From Melghiribacillus thermohalophilus (GTDB lineage Bacteria > Bacillota > Bacilli > Bacillales > Alkalibacillaceae), in assembly GCF_004342905.1 (NCBI RefSeq), contig NZ_SMAN01000004.1:62001-126000 (forward strand): a stretch of DNA of 64,000 bases, in the 5' to 3' direction. Below the pieces are notes generated by a model. That model was given only the letters and a program-made list of their open reading frames with translations. It made no database searches and was not told the DNA's origin. The translations under genes and the position numbers were made by a program. Of the stretch, positions 19,082 to 27,627 are shown piece by piece; within the stretch, counting starts at the first letter, position 1, and every line of letters begins with the position of its first letter.

Positions 19082-19693
19082 ATGAAACAAAAACATGTGT
19101 TCTTACAAGAAGGTCTAATCACAAAGTCCGATCGGCAGCGGCTGAATGGACACAAAAGTTGTGTCGTCTGGTTTACAGGTTTATCCGGGTCAGGAAAATC
19201 TACTCTTTCAGTATCCCTTGAACAAACGTTGCATCATCTGAATGTAAGAACTTACCGATTAGATGGAGATAATATGAGACAGAGATTAAATCAGGATTTA
19301 GGTTTCTCAAAAAGAGATCGGGAAGAAAATATCAGACGGGTCGGAGAAGTATCAAAATTGTTTATAGACGCAGGAATCATTACCCTTGCAGCCTTTATTT
19401 CCCCTTATAAAAAGGATCGTGATAGGATACGGAGTCTTCTGAATGAGGGGGAATTTATCGAAGTGTATGTAAAATGTGATGTAAAAGAATGTGAGAAACG
19501 GGATCCTAAAGGGCTTTACCAGAAGGCGAGAAATGGAGAAATTAGCGGTTTTACAGGTATTGATGATCCCTATGAAGAGCCTGAAAATCCTGAAATCGTT
19601 GTGAAAACGGATCAGATGACAGTTGAGCAATGCACAGAAAAGATTTTGAAATATTTAAAAGAAAAAGGTTATTTGACCGTTCGTTCTATGTAA
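19082..19693 (+). CDS. cysC: Adenylylsulfate kinase
   Basis: Predicted 203-residue APS kinase that converts APS to 3'-phosphoadenylylsulfate (PAPS). Walker A is GLSGSGKST near residue 35; [20 protein letters not shown] and [10 protein letters not shown] are typical APS-binding stretches. ATG 19082 is preceded by AGGGAGG. It is the last gene of the operon and is followed by a terminator. Without CysH nearby, PAPS could feed a distant reductase or a sulfotransferase. Confidence 0.94.
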   Translation: MKQKHVFLQEGLITKSDRQRLNGHKSCVVWFTGLSGSGKSTLSVSLEQTLHHLNVRTYRLDGDNMRQRLNQDLGFSKRDREENIRRVGEVSKLFIDAGIITLAAFISPYKKDRDRIRSLLNEGEFIEVYVKCDVKECEKRDPKGLYQKARNGEISGFTGIDDPYEEPENPEIVVKTDQMTVEQCTEKILKYLKEKGYLTVRSM

Positions 19694-19716
19694 AATATCC
19701 CATGAAACACATTGAG

Positions 19717-19745
19717 CAGGTCCTGTGTCCGGACCTGCATTTTCA
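19717..19745 (+). terminator. Terminator after cysC
   Basis: A perfect eight-base stem (GCAGGTCC 19717-19724 with GGACCTGC 19732-19739) followed by ATTTTC. Confidence 0.75.
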
Positions 19746-19887
19746 TTGCTTCGGAAACAATAAAACTCAGTGAATGTGGATTACCTTTTCAGCGCAGTCC
19801 CCGATTCGCTTCGGTTTTTGTTGCTGAAGGCTCAGACAGCTTCATCGTGGATCCTGGGACTTTATCAGTCACATCTTATGAGGTGCA

Positions 19888-20943
19888 TTAAAGTTGTTTT
19901 AACATCATTTTAAATTGCCTTCCATACTGATCCAGCGAAAATTTCGTCTGAACCAATCGGTGTGCCCGAGTAATGATTTTTTTTCTTAAGGTCTGATTGG
20001 TCAGTAGTTCTTGTCCTTCCTGAATGGCATGGAGCGGTTTATCATCTGGAACTAATTTTCCAGTAACGTTATGGGTGATGAAGATTTGAACTCCGTCTGA
20101 ATCGGTGGCCAGAACTGGACATTTGCAACTCATTGCTTCCTGTACACAATAGGGGGAACCTTCTGACAGGGAGGTGGAACATAAAAACCCCCCTGAATCC
20201 CCTGTCATGGAATAGTAGTCTGGCATTTGTTCATGCGGAATGTTTGTATACAACGTCAAATTGGACTGCAGTTTTAAACCTTTAATCATCTTTAAAAAGT
20301 CTTCTTTTTCCGGTGAAAGCTGGTCATCAATGAACATCCATATTTTCATATCTCGTTGTTTCTGAATCAGTCCTTTACATATTCTCAAGAAATATCGCCA
20401 GTTTTTGTTCTTTTCCAGACGTCCTACCCAGGAGATGACCGGACATTTGGGAGGAGGAAGCGGGCGGTAGGTAAATGATTCTGTGTCAAGGCAATTGTTA
20501 AAAATAAATGTTTTTTTCTCTGGCAGGATTGTTTTGGTTAATTGAACGATGTGCGGCGTTTCAGGAAACATCATGGCATCTGCGTGGTGTAACAAAATAG
20601 ATCGAGCGTTGGTAAGCCATCGTCTCGCCTGTTTATAACCTCCTAGACCTTGTATTTCATAAATTATTTTTCCCTTATACCCCATAGATTTTAAACGCTG
20701 AATAAAGGTATGATCAGAACAGATGACAACGGCATCGTATTGATGTTTGGTTAATATGTCTTTAATTCGTTGATTATGATTGGTGATGAAGACCGTCATG
20801 TTTTTTACGTTTTTCATTCCGCTTCCTTCTCTCATATAAAGAAAATGAGAAGTGATGCCTGCTTTTTTTAAAGCTTTCCATCTCTGTCGGTTTAACGTTT
20901 CTACCCCTCCTCCTGGCACATAAAAGACAAATAAAACTTTCAT
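19888..20943 (-). CDS. Glycosyltransferase family 4-like protein
   Basis: Predicted 351-residue GT-B glycosyltransferase. It begins MKVLFVFYVPGGGVETLNRQRW, the donor-side half carries WVGRLEKNKNWRYFLRI, and the nucleotide-sugar motif is LSEGSPYCVQEAMSCKCPVLA (a GT4 ExxxxxxxE pattern). No signal peptide or membrane segment, so it is cytoplasmic. Two ATGs in tandem lie at 20946 and 20943; GGAGGG spaces better to the second. It is the last gene of a minus-strand operon with the GT4 gene and the 47-residue gene upstream of it. Sugar and acceptor unknown. Confidence 0.85.
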   Translation of the reverse strand: MKVLFVFYVPGGGVETLNRQRWKALKKAGITSHFLYMREGSGMKNVKNMTVFITNHNQRIKDILTKHQYDAVVICSDHTFIQRLKSMGYKGKIIYEIQGLGGYKQARRWLTNARSILLHHADAMMFPETPHIVQLTKTILPEKKTFIFNNCLDTESFTYRPLPPPKCPVISWVGRLEKNKNWRYFLRICKGLIQKQRDMKIWMFIDDQLSPEKEDFLKMIKGLKLQSNLTLYTNIPHEQMPDYYSMTGDSGGFLCSTSLSEGSPYCVQEAMSCKCPVLATDSDGVQIFITHNVTGKLVPDDKPLHAIQEGQELLTNQTLRKKIITRAHRLVQTKFSLDQYGRQFKMMLKQL

Positions 20944-20967
20944 CATTTATCCCTCCAAAGGATTTGT

Positions 20968-22194
20968 TCAGGCGAGCTGTATGGCACGTTGATATAAATT
21001 TTCTACATCATGAAGCAGGCTTCTGGTTGACCAGTGTTGTTCCCCCCACTTTTTCGCTCTTTCTCCCATCTGAATTCTCAACGTGTCTTTTTCCAGCATT
21101 TCCGTTAAACAGCTGTACAGTTTTTTGCTGTCGCCGGCAGGAAATATAAAGCCTGTTTCTCCATCTTGTACCAGTTCAGGTAATCCGTGCGAATCACTGA
21201 CAATGGCGGGCAGTCCAAATAACTGGGCCTCAATTAATGCAAAGGGCTGATTTTCCTGTAAACTGGGAAGGACAAAGATGTCAGCTTGCTGAAGATAGTA
21301 ACCGACATATTGGGTAGTCCCAAGGAAAAACACACGGTCATTTAGTCCAAGCTGACAGGCCTTCTCTTCAAGCTCTTTTTTCATTTCACCGTCCCCAAGA
21401 ATCCAGCAAACCCAGTCATCTCTTTCCTGTTTGAGCCGTTCAAGAGAATCGAGAAGATCATGAATGCCTTTTAAATAGACGAGTCTGCTAGTGGTTAGAA
21501 TCACTTTTTTGTTTTTAGGTTTTTGTATTTGCGAGGAAATCCCCTGAGGATATTGCTGTAATTCTTTTATATCCATTCCATAAGGAAATGTGACTATCTT
21601 GTCAGGTTTAACAGAAAACCGATTGGTAATATTGTTACGCATCCAGCGTGAGGAAGTATGAATCAGATCACTGGATTGATAGCCGATTCTCTCGAGAAAC
21701 TTGTAATACTGATAGGTATCTGTTTGGTAGATTTCTTCGTCTGAAAGGTTACGGTTCCCGGTTTTTAATGAGTAGTAAATGGCTCCTGACAGATAGCCGT
21801 GTACACTCGTAACAATCGGGATATGTCGCGGTTTGACACGGCGAAATGATCTTGCTGCAATCACATCCTGGGCATGAATGATATCGTATTGTGCGAGATT
21901 GAGTGATGCCGTAACGAATTCAAAACAATATCGGTTGATTTCCGCATTTAAAATACGATTGTTTGTGACAAAATCATCCTTACCAAGAATCCGGATAAGG
22001 AAATTTCTGAAAGGGAGTTTATCAAACGTTTGGTTCTTATTGTATAGATGATAATCATTTAGTTCTGGGCTCTGTCCAAAAATGTCCACCTCATGCCCTT
22101 TAAGTTCGAGCTGATTTTTTAAATGCCTGACAAACGTCCAGATTCCACCACCGGGAATGCGGAAGGATGTCGCAATTAAAATTTTCACATTCAT
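20968..22194 (-). CDS. Glycosyltransferase family 4 protein
   Basis: Predicted 408-residue GT-B enzyme. The N-terminal motif RIPGGGIWTFVRHLKNQLE, the donor motif LTTSRLVYLKGIHDL and the GT4 pattern ENQPFALIEAQLFGLPAIV are present. The ATG at 22194 overlaps the stop of the small upstream gene (ATGAATG); AAGGAAGGG directly adjoins it, and a GTG six bases in (22188) has better spacing, so the exact start is uncertain. Cytoplasmic. Member of the glycan island, 21-24 bases upstream of the next GT gene. Confidence 0.87.
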   Translation of the reverse strand: MNVKILIATSFRIPGGGIWTFVRHLKNQLELKGHEVDIFGQSPELNDYHLYNKNQTFDKLPFRNFLIRILGKDDFVTNNRILNAEINRYCFEFVTASLNLAQYDIIHAQDVIAARSFRRVKPRHIPIVTSVHGYLSGAIYYSLKTGNRNLSDEEIYQTDTYQYYKFLERIGYQSSDLIHTSSRWMRNNITNRFSVKPDKIVTFPYGMDIKELQQYPQGISSQIQKPKNKKVILTTSRLVYLKGIHDLLDSLERLKQERDDWVCWILGDGEMKKELEEKACQLGLNDRVFFLGTTQYVGYYLQQADIFVLPSLQENQPFALIEAQLFGLPAIVSDSHGLPELVQDGETGFIFPAGDSKKLYSCLTEMLEKDTLRIQMGERAKKWGEQHWSTRSLLHDVENLYQRAIQLA

Positions 22195-22334
22195 CCCTTC
22201 CTTGATAAAGGCTTTGAAGTTTTATCTTTTTTTACGTTCATCCATTTAACCATCTCGGGATCTGGAATTTGATATCCTTTCGGCAAATTTTTTTTTGCTT
22301 TTTTCCAGAGTTCTTCTGCAGAATAGTCTTTCAT
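22191..22334 (-). CDS. Small 47-residue protein opening the GT4 operon
   Basis: A short gene beginning MKDYSAEELWKKAKKNL, with TAGGAGG at good spacing before the ATG at 22334 and its TGA overlapping the start of the next gene. It is basic, soluble, and Lys-rich at the C-terminus; I recognise no family. Support comes from the strong ribosome site, translational coupling to the glycosyltransferase and a sigma-K-like promoter 36 bases upstream. It could be an adaptor for the glycosyltransferases or a coat-associated peptide; both are guesses. Confidence 0.65.
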   Translation of the reverse strand: MKDYSAEELWKKAKKNLPKGYQIPDPEMVKWMNVKKDKTSKPLSRKG

Positions 22335-22369
22335 ACAGATCCTCCTATCACCTGATATTTCCCACAATT

Positions 22370-22397
22370 TACTATATGGAATATCGGAAGCTTCTGT
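22370..22397 (-). promoter_or_regulatory. Sigma-K-type promoter (minus strand) for the GT4 operon
   Basis: Reading the minus strand: AC (22397-22396), 17 bases, then CATATAGTA (22378-22370), a full match to AC-N16/17-CATANNNTA. It lies 36 bases before the start of the 47-residue gene. Confidence 0.55.
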
Positions 22398-22448
22398 ATA
22401 GTTGCACTGCCCTTGCGCAAAAAATAAAAAACTAGTGAAAGGATGGAT

Positions 22449-22476
22449 ACGGGCCAGCGTATGGATGCATAAATTA
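22449..22476 (+). promoter_or_regulatory. Sigma-K-type promoter for the GT2 gene at 22493
   Basis: AC (22449-22450), 17 bases, CATAAATTA (22468-22476), a full match to the sigma-K consensus. It diverges from the minus-strand promoter at 22370-22397. The -10 ends only 17 bases before the ATG, so the leader would be very short and the ribosome site GGGTGAG would sit close to the transcript end. Confidence 0.45.
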
Positions 22477-22492
22477 ATAGCGGGTGAGAATC

Positions 22493-23206
22493 ATGTATAA
22501 TCCAAAAGTATCGATTATTATCCCCTTTTATAATTGCCCCTATGTCGATCATGCAATTATGAGTGGACTGAACCAGACTTATAACAATAAGGAAATCATT
22601 CTAGTGAATGATGGTTCAGATCAATATGTGGAAAAGCTGGAACCTTATATGGACCAGATCATATATATTGAAAAAGATAATGGTGGAACCGCCAGTGCAT
22701 TAAATGCAGGAATAAAAGCAGCAAGTGGTGACTATATTTCCTGGTTAAGTTCAGATGATATCCATTACCGGGAAAAGACAGAAAAACAAATAGCATTTAT
22801 GACCTCAAAAAGGATCCGCTGTACATGCACGAACTATCATATTATGAACCATCAGTCAAAAATCGTAAGGAAATATGCCGGAAAGTCATTTGCCACACGG
22901 GATGAGTTTGATCAATATGTATTAAAAGGCATCAATCCTATTCATGGCTCTTCTGTCATCATTCAAAGAAACGTATTTGAACAGACAGGATTATTTAACG
23001 AAAAACTAAAGTATGTTCAGGATTTTGAATTATGGCTAAAGGTGATGGAACTGGAAACGATTGTCTTTTTGAAAGAACCTCTTCTTTTATATCGCATTCA
23101 TGGCCGTATGGGGACGAGAAGAAACCAGGAAGAAATCAAAAAGGAAAAAGAAATGTTCTTAAAGGAGCATTTACCAGCCATCCGAAAAAGACAGATCAAT
23201 AAATGA
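22493..23206 (+). CDS. Glycosyltransferase family 2 protein
   Basis: Predicted 237-residue GT-A glycosyltransferase: VSIIIPFYNCPYVDHAI at the start, VNDGS, then the SSDD metal/nucleotide motif, and VQDFELWLKV near the catalytic base region. No membrane segment. It is a close paralogue of the product at 29368 (shared VSIIIPFYNCP, LNQTY, NDGS and GTASALNAGI). ATG 22493 is used; a GTG lies 9 bases upstream. Monocistronic, ended by the terminator at 23239. Confidence 0.87.
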   Translation: MYNPKVSIIIPFYNCPYVDHAIMSGLNQTYNNKEIILVNDGSDQYVEKLEPYMDQIIYIEKDNGGTASALNAGIKAASGDYISWLSSDDIHYREKTEKQIAFMTSKRIRCTCTNYHIMNHQSKIVRKYAGKSFATRDEFDQYVLKGINPIHGSSVIIQRNVFEQTGLFNEKLKYVQDFELWLKVMELETIVFLKEPLLLYRIHGRMGTRRNQEEIKKEKEMFLKEHLPAIRKRQINK

Positions 23207-23238
23207 TTAAGAGTCCCACCATGTTATCCTCACTGTAA

Positions 23239-23287
23239 TGGGCTGTCTCACAAGCACGGTATCGCTTTGAGACAGCCCAGATTTTTT
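23239..23287 (+). terminator. Terminator after the GT2 gene
   Basis: A perfect 12-base stem (23239-23250 with 23268-23279) and six T residues (23282-23287). Confidence 0.85.
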
Positions 23288-23396
23288 AAAAGATATCTGT
23301 TCCCATACAGCCCCTTGAGCTGCTTCCATCATGCTGTGAATCAGAAATTCTCCAGCCAGGCCCTTCAACAAAAACGGGTCGACTTTTCATTTCTAA

Positions 23397-24359
23397 CTAA
23401 TCTACAGGATGAATCGAGAAGATGGCATTTAGTCCGAACTCTTCAACTTCAAAATCCCAGAGAAATGTTTGCGAATGTAAATCATAACAGGCTAACCGAG
23501 TAGGCATAACTCCATAACCTCCGAGACGAATTTCTTTTCCATCTTCCCGGATTTTTTTGGAGGGTCGGATTCTGGAAAAACCTACGATAGCCTTGCCGTC
23601 AGAAAATACATGAATTCCTCTGGTCCATCCGAGGGGTTTATCAACATCGGTCATGGCATTTAAATTATACCGTCGTTTCACCTGCAGATGATTCCGGTCG
23701 ATTTCGATGATATAGCCGTTCACCTGTGTAAAGTAAATGGAATCATCAAGGATAAATCCATCATGAATGTAGGCATTTCCTACGTCAATAACTTTTCTGG
23801 GATTCGTCAGGCAAATCGCATCCTTTTGATGACATCTTGTAGCAAAAATATCATTTTCTACAGTGAATACATAATTGGGATGAGACTTATGGGGTTTGGT
23901 TGAAGGCACCTTTCGATAATCGACTTCTTTTGAAAATCGTTCCCAGGGACTGTCAATCACTCCCCATTCTCTGATAACGGATCCCTTCTGAGTAACTTCC
24001 AGGACCATATCCAATCCTGTGTTCACAACTAGCAGGTTTCCATTTTCGCGGGGACGAACATGATGAATATCGTTAAAACAGGGGAGTGTGATATACCCCG
24101 ATAGTTGAAAATCGGGCAGGGAATAAATCATAACCTCTGTTTGCGTACCTACGTATAATTTGTCATTCTTGATGGTAGCAGCGGTAAAATGAGTAGATGT
24201 ACCGCCATCAGCACAAACTTCTTTGGGCGATTGATACTCCAGTACAGTTTCCTGGGTTCCTTTGTCAGTATCCACTTTTAAAATAAGCCCTTTTTCATAC
24301 TGCTGCCAGTCTTTTAAAACTTCTCCTTTTTGTTTTCCTCCAACGATATATAGGTTCAT
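23397..24359 (-). CDS. Beta-propeller-like protein of unknown function
   Basis: Predicted 320 residues, soluble, without a signal peptide. Repeated beta-blade-like stretches are visible (LYVGTQTEVMIYSLPDFQ, NLLVVNTGLDMVLEV, IFATRCHQKDAIC, IYFTQVNGYIIEID, AIVGFSRIRPS), with His, Asp and Arg residues in loops. The layout resembles orphan propellers of the TIGR03032/DUF4915 kind, but I cannot confirm that. ATG 24359 follows GAGGTG; a GTG 9 bases upstream is less likely. It lies alone on the minus strand inside the glycan island. It may bind or modify a glycan or act as a scaffold. Confidence 0.65.
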   Translation of the reverse strand: MNLYIVGGKQKGEVLKDWQQYEKGLILKVDTDKGTQETVLEYQSPKEVCADGGTSTHFTAATIKNDKLYVGTQTEVMIYSLPDFQLSGYITLPCFNDIHHVRPRENGNLLVVNTGLDMVLEVTQKGSVIREWGVIDSPWERFSKEVDYRKVPSTKPHKSHPNYVFTVENDIFATRCHQKDAICLTNPRKVIDVGNAYIHDGFILDDSIYFTQVNGYIIEIDRNHLQVKRRYNLNAMTDVDKPLGWTRGIHVFSDGKAIVGFSRIRPSKKIREDGKEIRLGGYGVMPTRLACYDLHSQTFLWDFEVEEFGLNAIFSIHPVD

Positions 24360-24392
24360 ATCCCACACACCTCATTTGTTCGTATTCCCTGA

Positions 24393-24401
24393 TAGTTTAT
24401 G
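24393..24401 (-). promoter_or_regulatory. Sigma-K-like -10 element for the beta-propeller gene
   Basis: On the minus strand, CATAAACTA fits CATANNNTA and lies 34 bases before the ATG, like the other sites in the island. No AC is present 16-17 bases upstream, so the -35 is unsupported. Confidence 0.35.
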
Positions 24402-24435
24402 TACAAAAACAAAAGATGCATGGGTTGCTATAAAA

Positions 24436-24463
24436 ACAGCAACATAGTTTTTTTCATATATTG
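24436..24463 (+). promoter_or_regulatory. Weak sigma-K-like promoter for the nucleotide-sugar operon
   Basis: AC (24436-24437), 17 bases, CATATATTG (24455-24463): one mismatch in the last TA. The -10 also fits the sigma-E form CATAYAHT (CATATATT), but no sigma-E -35 is visible. It is 29 bases before ATG 24493. Confidence 0.3.
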
Positions 24464-24492
24464 AAGAGAAATTTCAAAAAAGGAGTTTGATC

Positions 24493-25410
24493 ATGAACGT
24501 TTTAATCACAGGCGGATGTGGATTTGTAGGGTCCCAGACCGTAAAACAATGTGTTGAAAATGGAATGAATGTATCTGTGATTGACAACTTGAGTACCGGG
24601 TCAAAAAATAACATTAAACCTTATTTGCAGGATGTACAATTTTTTAATCAGGATATATGTGAACCTCTTGGTGAAATTTTCCGTCAGAGTAAACCGGATG
24701 CAGTCATTCATCTTGCGGCCCAGGCCAGTGTTCCGAAGTCAAAAAAGAACTTTTTTTACGATGCTAGAGTTAACATTTTAGGAACCCTGAATGTCCTATC
24801 GTTTGCCAGTCAATATGATGTTGAAAAAATGGTTTACAGCTCGACATCTGCCGTATACGGGGAACCGGAATATTTGCCTGTAGATCCAAACCATCGCACA
24901 GCTCCTAAATCGCCATATGGGATTTCCAAACTCGCATCAGAATTATATCTAAAAAATAATCTGCGTTTGACAGGTATACCGTACACGGTTTTAAGATATG
25001 GAAACGTTTATGGACCTGGTCAGAATATTCAGGGAGAGGGTGGGGTAGTTGCTATATTTGCCCATAAACTTACGAGAGGCATGAAACCCGTCATTTATGG
25101 TGACGGGGAACAGACAAGGGATTTTGTATATGTCGAGGATGTAGCCAGGGCAAATGTCATGGCAGTACATCACGGAAATAATTGCGTTGTGAACGTTTCA
25201 ACCGGTATATCAACAAGTCTAAATGAACTCTGGAATCTCATGACGGAACTCGAAAATCTTCAGATAAAACCGGTATACAAAAAAGCAAAAGACGAAGATA
25301 TTAAACATAGTTTATTAGATTCAAGCAGTGCCAGAACGCATTTAAACTGGGAACCCCTTACCTCCTTCAAAAAAGGGTTGAAAAACACTTTAGATTTTTA
25401 CCGCCCATAA
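24493..25410 (+). CDS. NAD-dependent epimerase/dehydratase (UDP-glucose 4-epimerase-like SDR)
   Basis: Predicted 305-residue extended short-chain dehydrogenase acting on a nucleotide sugar. The cofactor motif ITGGCGFVGSQ (GxxGxxG) and catalytic SPYGISKLASELYL (YxxxK) are intact; SSTSAVYGEPEYLPV is the usual Ser/Thr site. GalE or WbpP-type 4-epimerisation is the most likely reaction, with the exact substrate unknown. AAAGGAG precedes ATG 24493 (the frame begins with TTG 24487). It opens the plus-strand operon that leads through the 2-epimerase to the glycosyltransferases. Confidence 0.85.
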   Translation: MNVLITGGCGFVGSQTVKQCVENGMNVSVIDNLSTGSKNNIKPYLQDVQFFNQDICEPLGEIFRQSKPDAVIHLAAQASVPKSKKNFFYDARVNILGTLNVLSFASQYDVEKMVYSSTSAVYGEPEYLPVDPNHRTAPKSPYGISKLASELYLKNNLRLTGIPYTVLRYGNVYGPGQNIQGEGGVVAIFAHKLTRGMKPVIYGDGEQTRDFVYVEDVARANVMAVHHGNNCVVNVSTGISTSLNELWNLMTELENLQIKPVYKKAKDEDIKHSLLDSSSARTHLNWEPLTSFKKGLKNTLDFYRP

Positions 25411-25495
25411 AGACAACCTGAAAGTCGGTGACAGCAGATCACGGATCTTCCCCGGCACATCGCCTCTTTCCTGTTTTTTTAAACTTCTATCATTT

Positions 25496-25522
25496 ACCAT
25501 CTTGCTATTTAGACATACTCTG
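25496..25522 (+). promoter_or_regulatory. Weak sigma-K-like site before the 2-epimerase gene
   Basis: AC (25496-25497), 16 bases, CATACTCTG (25514-25522), one mismatch from CATANNNTA. It lies 35 bases before ATG 25557 in the 146-base gap of the operon and may be an internal promoter. Confidence 0.25.
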
Positions 25523-25556
25523 ACAGTGAGAAATGAAAAAACCGGAGGATTGCCTC

Positions 25557-26648
25557 ATGAAGATTATGACGATTTTAGGAACCAGACCGGAAATTATCCG
25601 GTTGAGTTTAATCATGCCATTACTGGATCAATATGCGAAGCAGCATGTGATTGTTCATACCGGTCAAAATTTTACTCGTTCATTAAATGATGTTTTTTTT
25701 GCTCAACTTGGCCTTCGTACGCCTGATTATGTGCTCTCCCACTCACAAAAATCATTTGGGGAACAACTGTCAATCATTTTTACAGAACTGGAAACCATCC
25801 TGTCACAGGAAGAACCCGACCGTGTCCTGATATTGGGAGACACGAATAGTGCCTTAAGCGCCATTCTTGCGGAGAGAATGAATATTCCCGTTATTCATAT
25901 GGAAGCGGGTAATCGCTGTTTTGACAGGGAAGTGCCAGAAGAAATAAACAGAAAAATGGTGGATTCCGTATCATCTTTTAACCTTCCTTATACTGAAAGA
26001 AGCAAACAACATCTTATTCAAGAAGGAATTCCAGTCAACCGTATATATGTGACGGGAAATCCTATTTATGAAGTGATTCAGCATTATGATGAAGACATTT
26101 CGAAAAGCAATATTCTGGAGAGACTAAAGGTGGATCCCTATCAATATTTTTTAGTTACGTTCCACCGTTCGGAAAACGTGGATTGCCCCGAACATCTAAA
26201 TGAGATTATTCAGGGGTTGAATCTCGTGGGAATACATTATGGCCGCCGAATCATTTGCAGTATTCATCCAAGAACACGCTCAAAAATAAGCAAAGAACTT
26301 CTGGATGAACTTCACCCCCTTGTTGAATTTTATGAACCCTTTGGTTTTTTCGAATTTATACATCTCCTGCAGCATGCAGCATGTGTTTTAACCGACAGCG
26401 GTACCGTACAGGAAGAGTGCTGTATATCCCATGTGCCTGCCGTTACTTTAAGAAAGACAACAGAACGTCCGGAGACGATTGAATGTGGCAGCAATGTTCT
26501 ATCAGGTCTTGATGCCAGAAGTATTCTGGAAAAAACAGATGTGATGTTGAAGTGTCAAAGGAACTGGAATTGCCCGGAGGGTTATCTCGATCGGAATGTA
26601 TCAGATCGGGTCGTGAAATTTTTGCTTGGAGGTGCAGCAATTGTTTGA
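25557..26648 (+). CDS. UDP-N-acetylglucosamine 2-epimerase family (WbjD/WbvD/FnlC-like)
   Basis: Predicted 363-residue non-hydrolysing 2-epimerase. It starts MKIMTILGTRPEIIRLS; HTGQNF, the catalytic DTNSAL/HMEAGNRCFDR region, TFHRSENVD and the late DSGTVQEECC site are all present. CFDREVPEEINRKMVD departs from the MnaA form and resembles enzymes that epimerise 2-acetamido-2,6-dideoxy-L-hexoses. GGAGG at 25543-25547 sets ATG 25557. Immediately followed, with an 8-base overlap, by the 4,6-dehydratase and then an RmlD-like reductase; together they form a complete pathway set. Confidence 0.85.
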   Translation: MKIMTILGTRPEIIRLSLIMPLLDQYAKQHVIVHTGQNFTRSLNDVFFAQLGLRTPDYVLSHSQKSFGEQLSIIFTELETILSQEEPDRVLILGDTNSALSAILAERMNIPVIHMEAGNRCFDREVPEEINRKMVDSVSSFNLPYTERSKQHLIQEGIPVNRIYVTGNPIYEVIQHYDEDISKSNILERLKVDPYQYFLVTFHRSENVDCPEHLNEIIQGLNLVGIHYGRRIICSIHPRTRSKISKELLDELHPLVEFYEPFGFFEFIHLLQHAACVLTDSGTVQEECCISHVPAVTLRKTTERPETIECGSNVLSGLDARSILEKTDVMLKCQRNWNCPEGYLDRNVSDRVVKFLLGGAAIV

Positions 26649-27627
26649 AAACCGAAAGATACTCATAACTGGAGGAACCGGATCATGGGGACAGGAACTG
26701 ACACGGCAAATTTTAAAAAAGAACCCGTCTGAAGTAAGAATTTTTTCCCGCAATGAATCCAGTCAGGTGGAAATGAAACAAATGTTTAATGAGCACCCGG
26801 CTTTGTTTTTTATTTTGGGAGATGTCCGCGATCAGAAAGCTCTGTCAGATGCATGCAAAGGTGTTGATTATATCTTCCATCTCGCTGCTCTGAAACACGT
26901 TCCTGTTTGTGAATATCAGCCCTATGAAGCATTAAAAACAAATGTAACTGGAACCAGGAACGTGATTGAAGCAGCTCTTGTGAATCAGGTTGAAAATGTG
27001 ATTTATATCTCAACGGATAAAGCAGCAAATCCGGCCAATTTTTATGGGTTTACAAAAGCAATAGGCGAAAAATTGTTTATTCATGCCAACACATTAAGTT
27101 CCCGCTCGAAGTTTATCTGTATTCGATCCGGAAATGTTTTGGGAACCAATGGCAGTGTTATTCATGTCTTTAAAGATCAAATGGAGCGAAAAGGAAAAAT
27201 CGAAATCACAGACAGGAGAATGACCAGATTTTTCCTTACCATTGAAGATGCTGTTGAATTATTGTTCAGGGCAACGGAGGAAAGCATCGGGGGAGAAATA
27301 TTTGTGATGAAAATGCCAGCAATCAGAATCATAGATCTGGCTCACGTTTTAATCGAGCATTCTGGAAGTGAAAACATAAATATTGAAGAAAAGGGCTTAC
27401 GTCCTGGAGAAAAAATTCATGAATTATTGCTGACAGAATTTGAAAGTAATCATACGGTTGTCTATAAAGATCATTATTATATTATTCTTCCACCCATTGA
27501 AATCGAAGGGGTTAGGGAACATTATAAACATTTCCCGGCAATGAGCGGAGAAATTTATCATTCCAATTATAACCTCATGAGCAAATTGGAAATAAAAAGA
27601 ATGCTAGAAAAAGGGGGGTTTTTATAG
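26641..27627 (+). CDS. UDP-GlcNAc 4,6-dehydratase/5-epimerase (WbjB/CapE/PseB-like)
   Basis: Predicted 328-residue SDR. The cofactor motif TGGTGSWGQEL, the STDKAANPANFYGFTKA segment containing the catalytic YGFTK in place of YxxxK, and GNVLGTNGSVI are diagnostic of the inverting UDP-GlcNAc dehydratase family. It forms the 4-keto-6-deoxy-L-hexose intermediate from UDP-GlcNAc. TTG 26641 is the start, set by GGAGG at 26628-26632; it lies inside the end of the 2-epimerase gene. The reductase gene follows with one-base overlap (TAGTG). Confidence 0.88.
   Translation: MFENRKILITGGTGSWGQELTRQILKKNPSEVRIFSRNESSQVEMKQMFNEHPALFFILGDVRDQKALSDACKGVDYIFHLAALKHVPVCEYQPYEALKTNVTGTRNVIEAALVNQVENVIYISTDKAANPANFYGFTKAIGEKLFIHANTLSSRSKFICIRSGNVLGTNGSVIHVFKDQMERKGKIEITDRRMTRFFLTIEDAVELLFRATEESIGGEIFVMKMPAIRIIDLAHVLIEHSGSENINIEEKGLRPGEKIHELLLTEFESNHTVVYKDHYYIILPPIEIEGVREHYKHFPAMSGEIYHSNYNLMSKLEIKRMLEKGGFL

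Noticed and set aside
23267-23503. 78-codon frame after the GT2 terminator, possibly transposase debris
   Set aside because: Half lies inside the minus-strand propeller gene and the rest after a terminator; I cannot match it to an insertion sequence and see no inverted ends.
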